A DNA stretch of 64,000 nt from Chitinivorax sp. PXF-14. GTDB taxonomy: Bacteria; Pseudomonadota; Gammaproteobacteria; Burkholderiales; SCOH01. Below are positions 1-7,970 of this stretch, one piece after another. How positions within the stretch are numbered: the first letter of the stretch is position 1; each line of letters opens with the position of its first letter. The notes below the pieces were generated by a model. It searched no databases and was not told the origin of the DNA. It saw only the letters and a program-made list of their open reading frames with translations. The stretch covers positions 248,001-312,000 of the forward strand of contig NZ_JBFNXJ010000001.1 of the NCBI RefSeq assembly GCF_040812015.1, read 5' to 3'. Both the position numbers and the translations under genes were made by a program.

Positions 1-1
1 C

Positions 2-2035
2 TGGGGCTTCACGCTGAACCGGGTATCGCTGTTCGCGCTGATCTTCTCGATCGGCATCCTCGTCGACGATGCGATCGTGGTGGTCGAGAACATCCACCGC
101 CATCGCCAGCTCGAGCCCGGCAAGCCGCTGGCCGAGATCATCCCGGCGGCGGTGGACGAGGTCGGCGGGCCGACCATCCTCGCCACCTTCACGGTGATCG
201 CCGCGCTGCTGCCGATGGCCTTCGTGTCGGGGCTGATGGGGCCGTACATGAGCCCGATCCCGATCAACTCCAGCCTGGGTATGGTGATCTCGCTGGCGAT
301 CGCCTTCATCGTCACGCCCTGGCTCGCGCTCAGGCTGACCGGCAAGCACGCAGCGGTCCACGGCGCGCAGGAAGAGGCCGCCCAGCACGGCAGGCTGATG
401 CGCCTGTTCACGCGCATCATGTCGCCATTCCTCGACGACAGCCATGGCCGCCGCCAGCGCCACAAGCTGTATCTCGGCATCGTGGTGGCGATCGTGCTGT
501 CGGTGTCGCTGGCCGGTTTCAAGCTGGTGGTGATGAAGATGCTGCCGTTCGACAACAAGTCCGAATTCCAGGTGGTGGTCGACATGCCGGCCGGCACGCC
601 GCTCGAACAGACGGCGGCCGTGCTGCACGAGCTCGGCGCCGAAGTGGCGCGCGTGCCCGAGGTGACGGATTACCAGGCCTATGCGGGCACCGCCGCGCCG
701 ATCAATTTCAACGGCCTGGTGCGCCAGTACTACCTGCGCCAGGCGGCCGAGCTCGGCGACCTGCAGGTGAACCTGCTGGACAAGCACCATCGCAGCCGGA
801 AGAGCCACGAGATTGCGCAGCAGGTGCGGCCGGCGCTCGAAAAGATCGCCGCGCGCCACGGCGCCAAGCTCAAGGTGGTGGAGGTGCCGCCCGGGCCGCC
901 GGTGATGAGCCCGATCGTGGCCGAGGTCTATGGCCCCGACGAAGCGGGGCGCATCGCGGTTACCAAACGTCTGCGCGAGCATTTTCGGCAGACCGCCGAC
1001 ATCGTCGCGATCGACGATTCGGTCGAGGATGCGGCGCCCAAGCTGCGGCTCAAGGTCGACCAGGCCAAGGCGGCCCAGCTCGGCGTGGCGCAGCGCGACA
1101 TCGTGGCGACCATGCGTGTCGGCCTCAATGGCAGTCCGGTCACGCCGCTGCATGACGGCCAGGCCAAGTACGAGGTGCCGGTAACGCTGACGCTGCCGCC
1201 CGAGCGCCAGTCCAACCTCGACGAGCTGCTCAAGCTCGCGGTGAAGGCGCAGGACGGTACGCTGGTGCCCTTGTCCGAGCTGGTCCGCGTGCAGCCGGCG
1301 AGCCACGAGCGCGCGCTGTTCCACAAGGATCTGCTGCCGCTGGTTTACGTCATGGGCGACATGGCCGGCCGGCTCGACAGCCCGCTCTACGGCATGTTCG
1401 CGATCCGCGGCGCGGCCGTCGGCGAGGCGCTGCCCGAGGGCGGCAGGCTGACCGATTACTTCATCCGCCAGCCGTCCGACCCCTATCGCGGCTATGCGAT
1501 CAAGTGGGACGGCGAGTGGCAGGTCACCTACGAAACCTTCCGCGACATGGGTATCGCCTATGGTGTCGGGCTGATCCTGATCTACCTGCTGGTGGTGGCG
1601 CAGTTCAAGAGCTACCTGACGCCGGCCATCATCATGGCGCCGATCCCGCTCACCGTGATCGGCGTGATGCCGGGCCACGCCCTGCTCGGTGCGCAGTTCA
1701 CCGCGACCTCGATGATCGGGATGATCGCGTTGGCCGGCATCATCGTGCGCAACTCCATCCTGCTGGTGGATTTCATCAAGCTGCAGCTGGCCGCCGGCAT
1801 GGCCTTCAAGCAGGCGGTGATCGAGGCCGCGGCAACGCGGGCCAAGCCCATCGTGCTGACCGGCGTGGCCGCGATGATGGGGGCGTTCTTCATCCTGGAC
1901 GACCCGATCTTCAACGGGCTCGCGATCTCGCTGATCTTCGGCATCCTGGTATCCACCGTACTGACGCTGGTGCTGATCCCGCTGCTGTATTACGCCGCTT
2001 ATTCCCGCCGGCCGGACATCTCCGGCCAGGCCTGA
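2..2035 (+). CDS. RND efflux transporter permease, 5'-truncated by window edge
   Basis: Inner-membrane proton-driven pump subunit of the AcrB/HAE1-like RND superfamily. The reading frame is open from base 2, so about 677 C-terminal residues are present and the N-terminus lies outside the window. The TM4 proton-relay motif GILVDDAIVVVENI is visible at the very start, with the paired Asp codons at bases 65-70. A large periplasmic porter region follows, then a final TM bundle (GLILIYLLVVAQF through LVLIPLLYY). The substrate cannot be read from sequence. The next genes (DUF2892 proteins, rhodanese, glutaredoxin, thioredoxin 2) lie on the same strand with short gaps, which hints at a thiol or sulfur stress role; that is inference only. 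Confidence 0.9.
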   Translation, partial: WGFTLNRVSLFALIFSIGILVDDAIVVVENIHRHRQLEPGKPLAEIIPAAVDEVGGPTILATFTVIAALLPMAFVSGLMGPYMSPIPINSSLGMVISLAIAFIVTPWLALRLTGKHAAVHGAQEEAAQHGRLMRLFTRIMSPFLDDSHGRRQRHKLYLGIVVAIVLSVSLAGFKLVVMKMLPFDNKSEFQVVVDMPAGTPLEQTAAVLHELGAEVARVPEVTDYQAYAGTAAPINFNGLVRQYYLRQAAELGDLQVNLLDKHHRSRKSHEIAQQVRPALEKIAARHGAKLKVVEVPPGPPVMSPIVAEVYGPDEAGRIAVTKRLREHFRQTADIVAIDDSVEDAAPKLRLKVDQAKAAQLGVAQRDIVATMRVGLNGSPVTPLHDGQAKYEVPVTLTLPPERQSNLDELLKLAVKAQDGTLVPLSELVRVQPASHERALFHKDLLPLVYVMGDMAGRLDSPLYGMFAIRGAAVGEALPEGGRLTDYFIRQPSDPYRGYAIKWDGEWQVTYETFRDMGIAYGVGLILIYLLVVAQFKSYLTPAIIMAPIPLTVIGVMPGHALLGAQFTATSMIGMIALAGIIVRNSILLVDFIKLQLAAGMAFKQAVIEAAATRAKPIVLTGVAAMMGAFFILDDPIFNGLAISLIFGILVSTVLTLVLIPLLYYAAYSRRPDISGQA

Positions 2036-2055
2036 TTCGACTGAAAGGAGTCAAT

Positions 2056-2283
2056 ATGACCGTCAACCGCTTTATCCGTATTTTTGCGGGCTTCATGGTG
2101 CTGCTCTCGCTGGCGCTGGGCGTGCAGGCCAGCCCCTTGTTCGTGAGCCAGAACTTCCTGTGGCTCACCGCGTTCGTCGGCGCCAACCTGTTCCAGAGCG
2201 GCTTCACCCAGCTCTGCCCGCTGGCCACGATCCTGCGCAAGCTTGGCGTGAAAGACCCCGAGTGCGGCGCCAGCTGTAACTGA
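2056..2283 (+). CDS. DUF2892-family small membrane protein
   Basis: 75-residue protein with two hydrophobic segments (about residues 8-28 and 36-52) and a Cys-containing C-terminus (QLCPLATIL, then CGASC). It resembles the YgaP-type DUF2892 transmembrane module often found fused to or beside rhodaneses. The ATG at 2056 follows a good Shine-Dalgarno (AAGGAG at 2045-2050), which decides the start. It lies 20 bp after the RND gene and a related DUF2892 gene comes next, so the two form a tandem pair within one likely operon. The specific function of the module is not established. Confidence 0.75.
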   Translation: MTVNRFIRIFAGFMVLLSLALGVQASPLFVSQNFLWLTAFVGANLFQSGFTQLCPLATILRKLGVKDPECGASCN

Positions 2284-2323
2284 TCCATCCCGTTCAATCC
2301 ATTTCGCCCAAGGCAAGGAGCGC

Positions 2324-2524
2324 ATGATGAAACAGAATATCGGCAATACCGAGCGCGTGATCCGCGTGGTGGCGGGGCTCGGCATACTCAGCCTCGTGTT
2401 CGTCGGCCCGCAGTCGATCTGGGGGCTTCTTGGCCTGGTGCCGATTGCCACCGGGCTCAGCGGTTGGTGCCCGCCTTACGCGATTTTCGGCATCAGCACC
2501 TGCAAGACGAAAATCGATCACTGA
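2324..2524 (+). CDS. DUF2892 (YgaP-like) membrane protein
   Basis: 66-residue protein with the classic DUF2892 layout: N-terminal NIGNTERVIRV, a hydrophobic stretch, then GLVPIATGLSGWCPPYAIFGIST. Two TM segments are predicted, with the conserved Trp-Cys-Pro just after the second. In YgaP the same module anchors a rhodanese domain to the membrane. Here a separate rhodanese gene starts 66 bp downstream, so the pair may be a split version of that arrangement. Start may be 2324 or 2327 (adjacent ATGs); an AAGGAG lies at 2314-2319. Confidence 0.8.
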   Translation: MMKQNIGNTERVIRVVAGLGILSLVFVGPQSIWGLLGLVPIATGLSGWCPPYAIFGISTCKTKIDH

Positions 2525-2590
2525 CAGCTGACGGCGATACCGGCCGGTGGCCACTGGCACCGGCTGGCGCCGCGTTCACGGGAGAATCCG

Positions 2591-2998
2591 ATGACGGACT
2601 GGATACAGGCCCCGCCTGGGCTGGTGTTCGCCGTGTTGGCGGTGGGCATCTACGGTGTGTGGCAGTTTTACCGGCGTGCCGGCTTGCAGCAGATCAGCGT
2701 TCAGCAGGCCGTCGAGCTGATCAACCGCGAGGGCGCGTTGTTTCTCGACGTGCGCGAGGCGGCCGAGCTGGCGGCGGGACGGCTGCCGCAGGCGCTGCAT
2801 ATCCCGCTGGGCCAGCTCGAAGCACGCTGGCCCGAGCTCAAACCGCATCAGGACAAGCCGTTGATCGTCAACTGCCAGCTCGGCGGCCGCTCGATGTCGG
2901 CCTGCCGCATCTTGAAAAGCCATGGCTTTGATCACATATACAACCTTTCAGGCGGCTTCAGCGCTTGGCAGCAAGCCGGCCTGCCCTTCCAGAAATAG
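2591..2998 (+). CDS. membrane-anchored rhodanese-like sulfurtransferase
   Basis: 135 residues: one N-terminal TM helix (about residues 9-27) followed by a single rhodanese domain. The CH2A-like FLDVREAAEL segment and the active-site loop VNCQLGGRS are clear, and Cys95 is the predicted persulfide-forming residue. It ends with the typical LSGGFSAWQQAGLP tail. Family members transfer sulfane sulfur; the acceptor here is unknown. It sits 9 bp before a glutaredoxin gene, consistent with a membrane-proximal persulfide and thiol redox set. Confidence 0.88.
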   Translation: MTDWIQAPPGLVFAVLAVGIYGVWQFYRRAGLQQISVQQAVELINREGALFLDVREAAELAAGRLPQALHIPLGQLEARWPELKPHQDKPLIVNCQLGGRSMSACRILKSHGFDHIYNLSGGFSAWQQAGLPFQK

Positions 2999-3007
2999 GA
3001 GTCTCGA

Positions 3008-3265
3008 ATGCCAGAAGTCACCATGTATTCCACTGCGGTGTGCCCATATTGCGTCGCGGCCGAGCGCTTGCTGCTGAGCAAGGGCGTGAAGGACATCAAG
3101 AAGATCCGCGTCGACCTCGAGCCCGCCTTGCGTGAGGAAATGATGACAAAAACCGGCCGGCGCACGGTGCCGCAGATCTATATCGGCGAGCGCCATATCG
3201 GCGGCTTCGACGACCTGTCGGCGCTCGACCATGCCGGCGGCCTCGATCCCCTGCTTGCCCTCTGA
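3008..3265 (+). CDS. grxC: glutaredoxin 3
   Basis: 85-residue dithiol glutaredoxin, GrxC type. It has the active site CPYC (Cys12, Cys15), the cis-Pro signature TVPQIYI and the GSH-binding GGFDD motif. The protein reduces glutathione-mixed disulfides and can donate electrons to ribonucleotide reductase. The start is preceded by AGGAGT a few bases upstream. It lies in the same run as the rhodanese and trxC. In many proteobacteria grxC is directly upstream of secB; here trxC is inserted between them. Confidence 0.95.
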   Translation: MPEVTMYSTAVCPYCVAAERLLLSKGVKDIKKIRVDLEPALREEMMTKTGRRTVPQIYIGERHIGGFDDLSALDHAGGLDPLLAL

Positions 3266-3319
3266 CACACCGGAGCCGGCCCGTGCAAAGGGCCGGCCAT
3301 ACTCACTCTGGAGCCCCGC

Positions 3320-3742
3320 ATGCATCTCGTCTGCCCGCATTGTTTCGCGACCAATAACGTGCCGGCCGAGCGCCTGGGCGACCAGCCCAAATGCGGCAAG
3401 TGCAAGCAGCCGGTGCTCGACGGCCACCCGGTCGCCTTGAATGGCGGCAATTTCGACGCGTTCCTGACGCGTAACGAGCTGCCCGTCGTGGTCGATTTCT
3501 GGGCGCCATGGTGCGGCCCGTGCCGTAGCTTCGCGCCGGTCTACGAGCAGGCTGCAGCCCAGCTGGCGACGCGCTTCCGTTTCGCCAAGCTCGATACCGA
3601 GGCGGAACAGCAGCTCGCCGCACGCTTCAATATCCGCAGCATCCCGACGCTGGCCGTGTTCCGCCAGGGGCAGGAACTGCAGCGCATCGCCGGTGCATTG
3701 CCGGGGCCGCAGCTGCTGCAATGGCTGGATCAGATCGGCTGA
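3320..3742 (+). CDS. trxC: thioredoxin 2 (zinc-binding)
   Basis: 140-residue thioredoxin of the TrxC class. An N-terminal zinc ribbon with CPHC (Cys5, Cys8) and CGKC (Cys25, Cys28) precedes a thioredoxin fold carrying the WCGPC active site (Cys65, Cys68) and the cis-Pro segment IPTLAVF. TrxC proteins are cytosolic disulfide reductases, commonly induced by oxidative stress. Its place after grxC suggests co-expression of two thiol reductants. The ATG at 3320 has weak upstream purines (CTGGAG at 3310-3315). Confidence 0.95.
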   Translation: MHLVCPHCFATNNVPAERLGDQPKCGKCKQPVLDGHPVALNGGNFDAFLTRNELPVVVDFWAPWCGPCRSFAPVYEQAAAQLATRFRFAKLDTEAEQQLAARFNIRSIPTLAVFRQGQELQRIAGALPGPQLLQWLDQIG

Positions 3743-3786
3743 TCTGCATCAAGCGCGTCGCTGGTTCTTAACTTGGCGCTCTATTC

Positions 3787-3803
3787 GAATCATGAGATGA
3801 TTC
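3787..3803. promoter_or_regulatory. 17-bp inverted repeat upstream of secB
   Basis: GAATCAT-GAG-ATGATTC is a perfect 7-bp inverted repeat in the 110-bp trxC-secB gap, 50 bp before the secB start. It could be an operator or a chance palindrome. No T-run follows, so it is not a terminator. Confidence 0.3.
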
Positions 3804-3852
3804 CGGCCTGCAAAAAGCGTTACCCGAATTTCATAAAAAATCAGGAAACATC

Positions 3853-4308
3853 ATGAGCGAACAGCAACAACCGGTCTTCCAGATCGAAAAAATCTACGTC
3901 AAGGATCTGTCCCTCGAGATCCCGCATGCACCGGCGATTTTCCTCGAGCGCAACCAGCCCGAGATCGACATGCAGATCCACACCGAGAGCAGCAAGATCG
4001 ACGAAGGCTACTTCGAAAACGCGCTCACCGTGACCGTGACTGCCAAGGTCGGCGACAAGACCATGTTCCTGGCCGAAGTGACCCAGGCCGGCATCTTCCA
4101 GATCCGCAACGTGCCTGAATCCGACATGGGGGCCGTACTCGGCATCGGTTGCCCGAATATCCTGTTCCCGTACGTCCGCGAAACCGTATCCGACGTGGTG
4201 AACCGCGCTGGCTTCCCGCCCGTAATCCTCGCGCCGATCAACTTCGAAGTCCTGTACGCGCAACAACAGGCAGCCAATGCCGAGCAAGCCGCTGCGCCTC
4301 AGCACTAA
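3853..4308 (+). CDS. secB: protein-export chaperone SecB
   Basis: 151 residues, close to the E. coli length. Typical SecB segments are visible: [19 protein letters not shown] near the N-terminus, the [15 protein letters not shown] beta strand, and [11 protein letters not shown] in the second half. SecB is a cytosolic tetramer that keeps preproteins unfolded and delivers them to SecA. The ATG follows AGGAAACATC. The 3' end overlaps the next gene by 32 bp in another frame, which suggests translational coupling. Confidence 0.97.
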   Translation: MSEQQQPVFQIEKIYVKDLSLEIPHAPAIFLERNQPEIDMQIHTESSKIDEGYFENALTVTVTAKVGDKTMFLAEVTQAGIFQIRNVPESDMGAVLGIGCPNILFPYVRETVSDVVNRAGFPPVILAPINFEVLYAQQQAANAEQAAAPQH

Positions 4309-4738
4309 GCGCCTTGCCATCCTGCTGTCGGCGCTCGTGCCGACGGCAGGTTTCGCGCTCGACTTCCAGTCGGTCGCGCCCAATGCGGCCATCCTCTACG
4401 CCGCGCCCTCCCTTGAAGCGAAGAAGCTCTACGTCGTCGGCCGTGCCACGCCGTTCGAAGTCATGTCCGTGTCGGGCGACTGGGCCCGCGTGCGCGATCG
4501 GGATGGCTCGCTGGGCTGGGTCGAGAAGCGTGCGCTGTCCGCCAAACGCACCGTGGTCGTCAACGTGAGCCGCGCAAGCATCCGCGCCAGGCCGGACGAT
4601 ACCGCACCGGTGCTGGCCGACGCCGGCCGCGATCTGCTGCTGGAGCTGGTCGAAGCACCCGCCAACGGCTGGGCCAAGGTCAGGCACCGTGATGGTGTGG
4701 TAGGCTATCTTCCCCTCAAAGACATCTGGGGTCTCTGA
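4277..4738 (+). CDS. secreted bacterial SH3-domain protein
   Basis: 153 residues with an N-terminal signal peptide (positive start, then [17 protein letters not shown]). Two SH3b-like repeats follow: about 28-80 (ILYAAPS ... [15 protein letters not shown]) and 90-153 ([14 protein letters not shown] ... [16 protein letters not shown]). Bacterial SH3 domains of this kind are associated with the cell wall or periplasm. The start lies inside the secB 3' end and the stop is 5 bp before gpsA, so secB, this gene and gpsA are probably cotranscribed. No enzymatic motif is present. Confidence 0.82.
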   Translation: MPSKPLRLSTKRLAILLSALVPTAGFALDFQSVAPNAAILYAAPSLEAKKLYVVGRATPFEVMSVSGDWARVRDRDGSLGWVEKRALSAKRTVVVNVSRASIRARPDDTAPVLADAGRDLLLELVEAPANGWAKVRHRDGVVGYLPLKDIWGL

Positions 4739-4743
4739 ATCCG

Positions 4744-5739
4744 ATGAAAATCGCCGTTCTCGGCGCCGGTGCCTGGGGCACCGCGCTCGCCATCAGCTTT
4801 GCCCGCAAACACGACGTCACCCTGTGGGGGCGCAATGCGGAGCAGATGGCACAACTCGCTGCCGATCGCATGAATCGGCACTATCTCGATAATTGCCCGT
4901 TTCCCGACAATCTCAAGCTCAGCGACGATCTGGCCGCCACGCTGCAGGGCGCGGAGCTGATTCTCGTGGTCACCGCCAGCGCGGGCCTGCGCCCGACCCT
5001 GCAGCAGATCATCGCCGTCACGCCGCAGCCGGTCCCGGTGATCTGGGCCTGCAAGGGCTTCGAGGCGCAGACCGCGCTGCTGCCGCACAAGGTGGTCGAG
5101 GCCGTGCTGCCGGCGGGGACGCCGGCTGGCGTGCTGTCCGGCCCGAGCTTCGCGCGCGAAGTGGCGCAGGGCCTGCCGGCCGCGGTCTCGCTCGCGAGCA
5201 GCGATGGCGCCTTTGCCCACGATATCGCTGCCAAGCTGCACCATAGCCGCCTGCGCATCTATTCGAGCGACGACATCATCGGTGTCGAGGTCGGTGGCGC
5301 GGTCAAGAACGTGATGGCGATTGCCGCCGGCATCGCCGACGGCATGAAGCTCGGCCACAACGCCCGCGCGGCGCTGATCACGCGCGGCCTGGCCGAGATG
5401 ACGCGGCTCGGGCTCAAGCTCGGCGGGCGGCAGGAGACCTTCATGGGGCTGGCCGGCATGGGTGACCTGATCCTGACCTGCACCGGCGACCTGTCGCGTA
5501 ACCGTCGCGTCGGCATGCTGCTGGCCGAGGGCAAGCAGCTACCGCAGATTCTCGCCGACCTGGGCCACGTGGCCGAAGGGGTTGCCTCGGCGCGCGAGGT
5601 GCAGCGCCTGGCGCGCGAGAATCAGGTCGAGATGCCGCTGACCGACGCGGTGTGCCGTGCGCTGTTCGACAACGTGCCGGTCACCGATGTGCTCGACTCG
5701 CTACTCGAACGCCAGCCCAAGGCTGAATTCCGCCAGTAG
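4744..5739 (+). CDS. gpsA: NAD(P)-dependent glycerol-3-phosphate dehydrogenase
   Basis: 331-residue GpsA. The N-terminal dinucleotide fold starts with LGAGAWGTA. The substrate and catalytic part contains [10 protein letters not shown] and the [13 protein letters not shown] segment with the catalytic Lys. The C-terminal helical domain includes [14 protein letters not shown]. It reduces dihydroxyacetone phosphate to sn-glycerol-3-phosphate for phospholipid synthesis in the cytosol. A strong terminator follows 18 bp after the stop. Confidence 0.97.
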   Translation: MKIAVLGAGAWGTALAISFARKHDVTLWGRNAEQMAQLAADRMNRHYLDNCPFPDNLKLSDDLAATLQGAELILVVTASAGLRPTLQQIIAVTPQPVPVIWACKGFEAQTALLPHKVVEAVLPAGTPAGVLSGPSFAREVAQGLPAAVSLASSDGAFAHDIAAKLHHSRLRIYSSDDIIGVEVGGAVKNVMAIAAGIADGMKLGHNARAALITRGLAEMTRLGLKLGGRQETFMGLAGMGDLILTCTGDLSRNRRVGMLLAEGKQLPQILADLGHVAEGVASAREVQRLARENQVEMPLTDAVCRALFDNVPVTDVLDSLLERQPKAEFRQ

Positions 5740-5757
5740 CGCGGGCCTGGACAACAA

Positions 5758-5797
5758 AATGGCGCGAGCCCAGCCTGGGTTCGCGCCATTTTTTTGC
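5758..5797 (+). terminator. Rho-independent terminator after gpsA
   Basis: Long stem AATGGCGCGA-GCCCA / TGGGT-TCGCGCCATT followed by seven T. It lies between convergent gpsA and the DUF481 gene; an A-run on the other side means it may act on both strands. Confidence 0.9.
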
Positions 5798-5813
5798 CCA
5801 GCGGCTGGCCGGG

Positions 5814-6551
5814 TCAGAAGTGGTAGACCAGCGTCAGCCGTGTTTCGGTGTCGGATTCCTTGGCCTCGGCCGGTGAACGGTTGGTGCGCGAGGTGAGCAC
5901 CCCGACCTTGAGCGCGAGCGCGCCGCTGAGCTTGTTCTTGATGCTGATCTCGAACTGCTCGACGCCGACGTCGCCATTGGCCTCAACGCTGGCCTTCTGG
6001 TGCAGCGAGGTGTAGGGATTGAGCTGCCACGCCATCTCCTGCGCCAGGTAGACCACGCCTTCGCGCTGCGTCCGGCCCTCGCGCTGCAGGCGCCAGCGCA
6101 TGCCTGGGCCGGCATCGAGCGACAGGTAGTTGTCGTTGCCGAAATCGAAGGTATGGCCGAGCCCGGCGATCAGCACGTCGGTGCGCCGGTTCGGGCCGAA
6201 GCGGTTATGCCGTTGCTTGGCCATGCCGAAGGCGTAGTCGGCATCGGGGACCAGGTAGGTCTCCGCCTTGAACATCGCGTTGTAGCGCGCCGACGACACG
6301 CTGTAGCGGCTGTCCTCCTCGTGCTTCTGGCGCTCGTAGCGGCCGTCGATCGCCACCTCGTAGCGCCTGTCCTCGTATTGCTTCTGCATGTCCAGCTCGC
6401 CGAGCCACAGCTGGCTGTGGCTGCTGCCGGTACTCAGGTAGAAGCCGAGCTCGACGTCGCCCTCCCAGGGGGCGTCGAGCGGTTCTTCATCGTCGCTGGC
6501 GTGGGCGGCGCCTGCGAGCAGGGCGGTAACGAGCAGCAGATGGCGGATCAT
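5814..6551 (-). CDS. DUF481-family outer-membrane protein
   Basis: 245 residues. A signal peptide (MIRHLLLVTALLAGAAHA) is followed by alternating beta strands typical of DUF481, including GDVELGFYLSTGSS near the start. The C-terminal residues LTLVYHF end in Phe, as in outer-membrane beta-barrels. Function in the family is not defined. The ATG at 6551 overlaps the trmL stop by 4 bp (ATGA), so the gene is translationally coupled to trmL. A longer upstream reading frame exists but has no signal peptide and overlaps trmL. Confidence 0.82.
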   Translation of the reverse strand: MIRHLLLVTALLAGAAHASDDEEPLDAPWEGDVELGFYLSTGSSHSQLWLGELDMQKQYEDRRYEVAIDGRYERQKHEEDSRYSVSSARYNAMFKAETYLVPDADYAFGMAKQRHNRFGPNRRTDVLIAGLGHTFDFGNDNYLSLDAGPGMRWRLQREGRTQREGVVYLAQEMAWQLNPYTSLHQKASVEANGDVGVEQFEISIKNKLSGALALKVGVLTSRTNRSPAEAKESDTETRLTLVYHF

Positions 6552-7012
6552 GCCGCACCTCCGAAGCCGTTCTGGCGCCAGGCCTCGTAGACGATCACCG
6601 CAACCGCGTTGGAGAGGTTGATGCTGCGGTTGTTCGGCATCATTGGCAGGCGGATGCGCTGCAATTCGGGAAAGCTGTCGCGCACCTCGGCCGGCAGCCC
6701 GGCGGTCTCGCGGCCGAACAGGAAGACATCGCCCGGCTGGTAATCGACACGGTCGTAGCGCGCCGAGCCGCGCGTGGTGGCGGCGAAGATGCGGCGGCCG
6801 GCGAAGTGGGCGAGGCAGGCTGCCCAATCCTCGTGCACCTGCATCGAGGCGTATTCGTGGTAATCGAGGCCGGCGCGACGCATTTTTGCGTCGTCGAGCG
6901 GAAAGCCCAGCGGCTTCACCAGGTGCAGGTCACAACCGGTATTGGCGCTGAGCCTGATGATGTTGCCGGTATTCGGGGGAATTTCGGGCTGGAACAGAAT
7001 AATGCTGAACAT
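6548..7012 (-). CDS. trmL: tRNA (cytidine/uridine-2'-O-)-methyltransferase
   Basis: 154 residues, near the E. coli TrmL length (157). It is a SPOUT fold enzyme: N-terminal FQPEIPPNTGNIIRL, middle FLFGRETAGLP and C-terminal SINLSNAVAVIVYEAWRQ form the knotted SAM-binding site. TrmL methylates the ribose at wobble position 34 of tRNA-Leu isoacceptors. Notably the window carries a tRNA-Leu(CAA) gene at 48.4 kb. The start at 7012 is set by homology; in-frame upstream sequence is non-conserved. The 248 bp between this start and the HD gene at 7261 hold no gene I can support. Confidence 0.94.
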   Translation of the reverse strand: MFSIILFQPEIPPNTGNIIRLSANTGCDLHLVKPLGFPLDDAKMRRAGLDYHEYASMQVHEDWAACLAHFAGRRIFAATTRGSARYDRVDYQPGDVFLFGRETAGLPAEVRDSFPELQRIRLPMMPNNRSINLSNAVAVIVYEAWRQNGFGGAA

Positions 7013-7260
7013 GATAGGGGACTGACGTATTGCTCGCTGCGCATGATACGCGAATCGTCCTACTTGATGGTTGTGAGCTTGCGAATGGCGTGGTCGAGCA
7101 CGACGACCGGTTCGGCCGCCAGGGCTGATGGGGCAATGATCGGCAACAGCCGTGCCAGGCGCATCCTGAAGGTATTCGTGCGGTGAGGTGGCAAGCATAA
7201 GCCAGGCAGCGGCGGCGCAGCAGCCGCAGCAGCCGGTCGCGAGCTGATAAAATATCGTGC

Positions 7261-7821
7261 ATGACACCGACGACCTATATCTCCACCTACCTCGGCAACC
7301 GCTTTTATCCGCTCGAACCACGCATCGACAAGGTCGAGATCGAGGATATCGCGCACGGCCTGGCCTTCCAGTGCCGTTTCAACGGCCAGACCTGCGATTT
7401 CTACTCGGTTGCGCAACACAGTCTGATTGTCGTCGACCTCGTGCCCGACGAGCTCAAACTCGCCGCCTTGCTGCACGATGCCGCCGAGGCCTATCTCGGC
7501 GACCTGGTGAAGCCGCTGAAGGCGCTGGTGCCGGCGTTCTCGACGATCGAGGATGGCGTCACCCAGCTGATCGCAAAGGCGTTCCGCGTCGATTTCTCCA
7601 ATTACGCGCAGATCAAGCGTGGCGACCTGATTGCGCTCGCCACCGAAAAGCGCGACCTGATGCCGTATTCGACCGAGGACTGGGACTACCTCGACGGCAT
7701 CGCACCGCTGCCCGAGATCATCCGCCCGATGAGCCCGATGGCCGCCAAGCAGGCCTTTCTCGACCGCTACACCGCGCTGACCGGCGTGCGGGTGAGCCCG
7801 GCGCTACGCTTTGGCGGCTGA
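7261..7821 (+). CDS. HD-domain phosphohydrolase (YfbR-like)
   Basis: 186 residues with HD-domain metal ligands: SVAQHSL (first His), then LLHDAAEAYLGDL (His-Asp pair) and a later TEKRDLM helix. The pattern resembles 5'-deoxynucleotidase YfbR and related HD hydrolases that act on nucleotides or phosphate esters. Substrate not determined. Only a weak Shine-Dalgarno is present, and a TAAAAT-like -10 lies about 13 bp before the ATG, so the transcript may be almost leaderless. It is divergent from trmL. Confidence 0.8.
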   Translation: MTPTTYISTYLGNRFYPLEPRIDKVEIEDIAHGLAFQCRFNGQTCDFYSVAQHSLIVVDLVPDELKLAALLHDAAEAYLGDLVKPLKALVPAFSTIEDGVTQLIAKAFRVDFSNYAQIKRGDLIALATEKRDLMPYSTEDWDYLDGIAPLPEIIRPMSPMAAKQAFLDRYTALTGVRVSPALRFGG

Positions 7822-7970
7822 GCTGCACGTTTTTTGCTGACGAAAATATATTCCATTTGAGTGATTGATTGCGCTCTCCGGCCCCGCCCATAATCCCGTG
7901 GCGGCCAGCTCGCAGGCCGCGAGGGAGCGGGGATTGCCCCGAATAACGATATCAATCATGGGATCTCATC

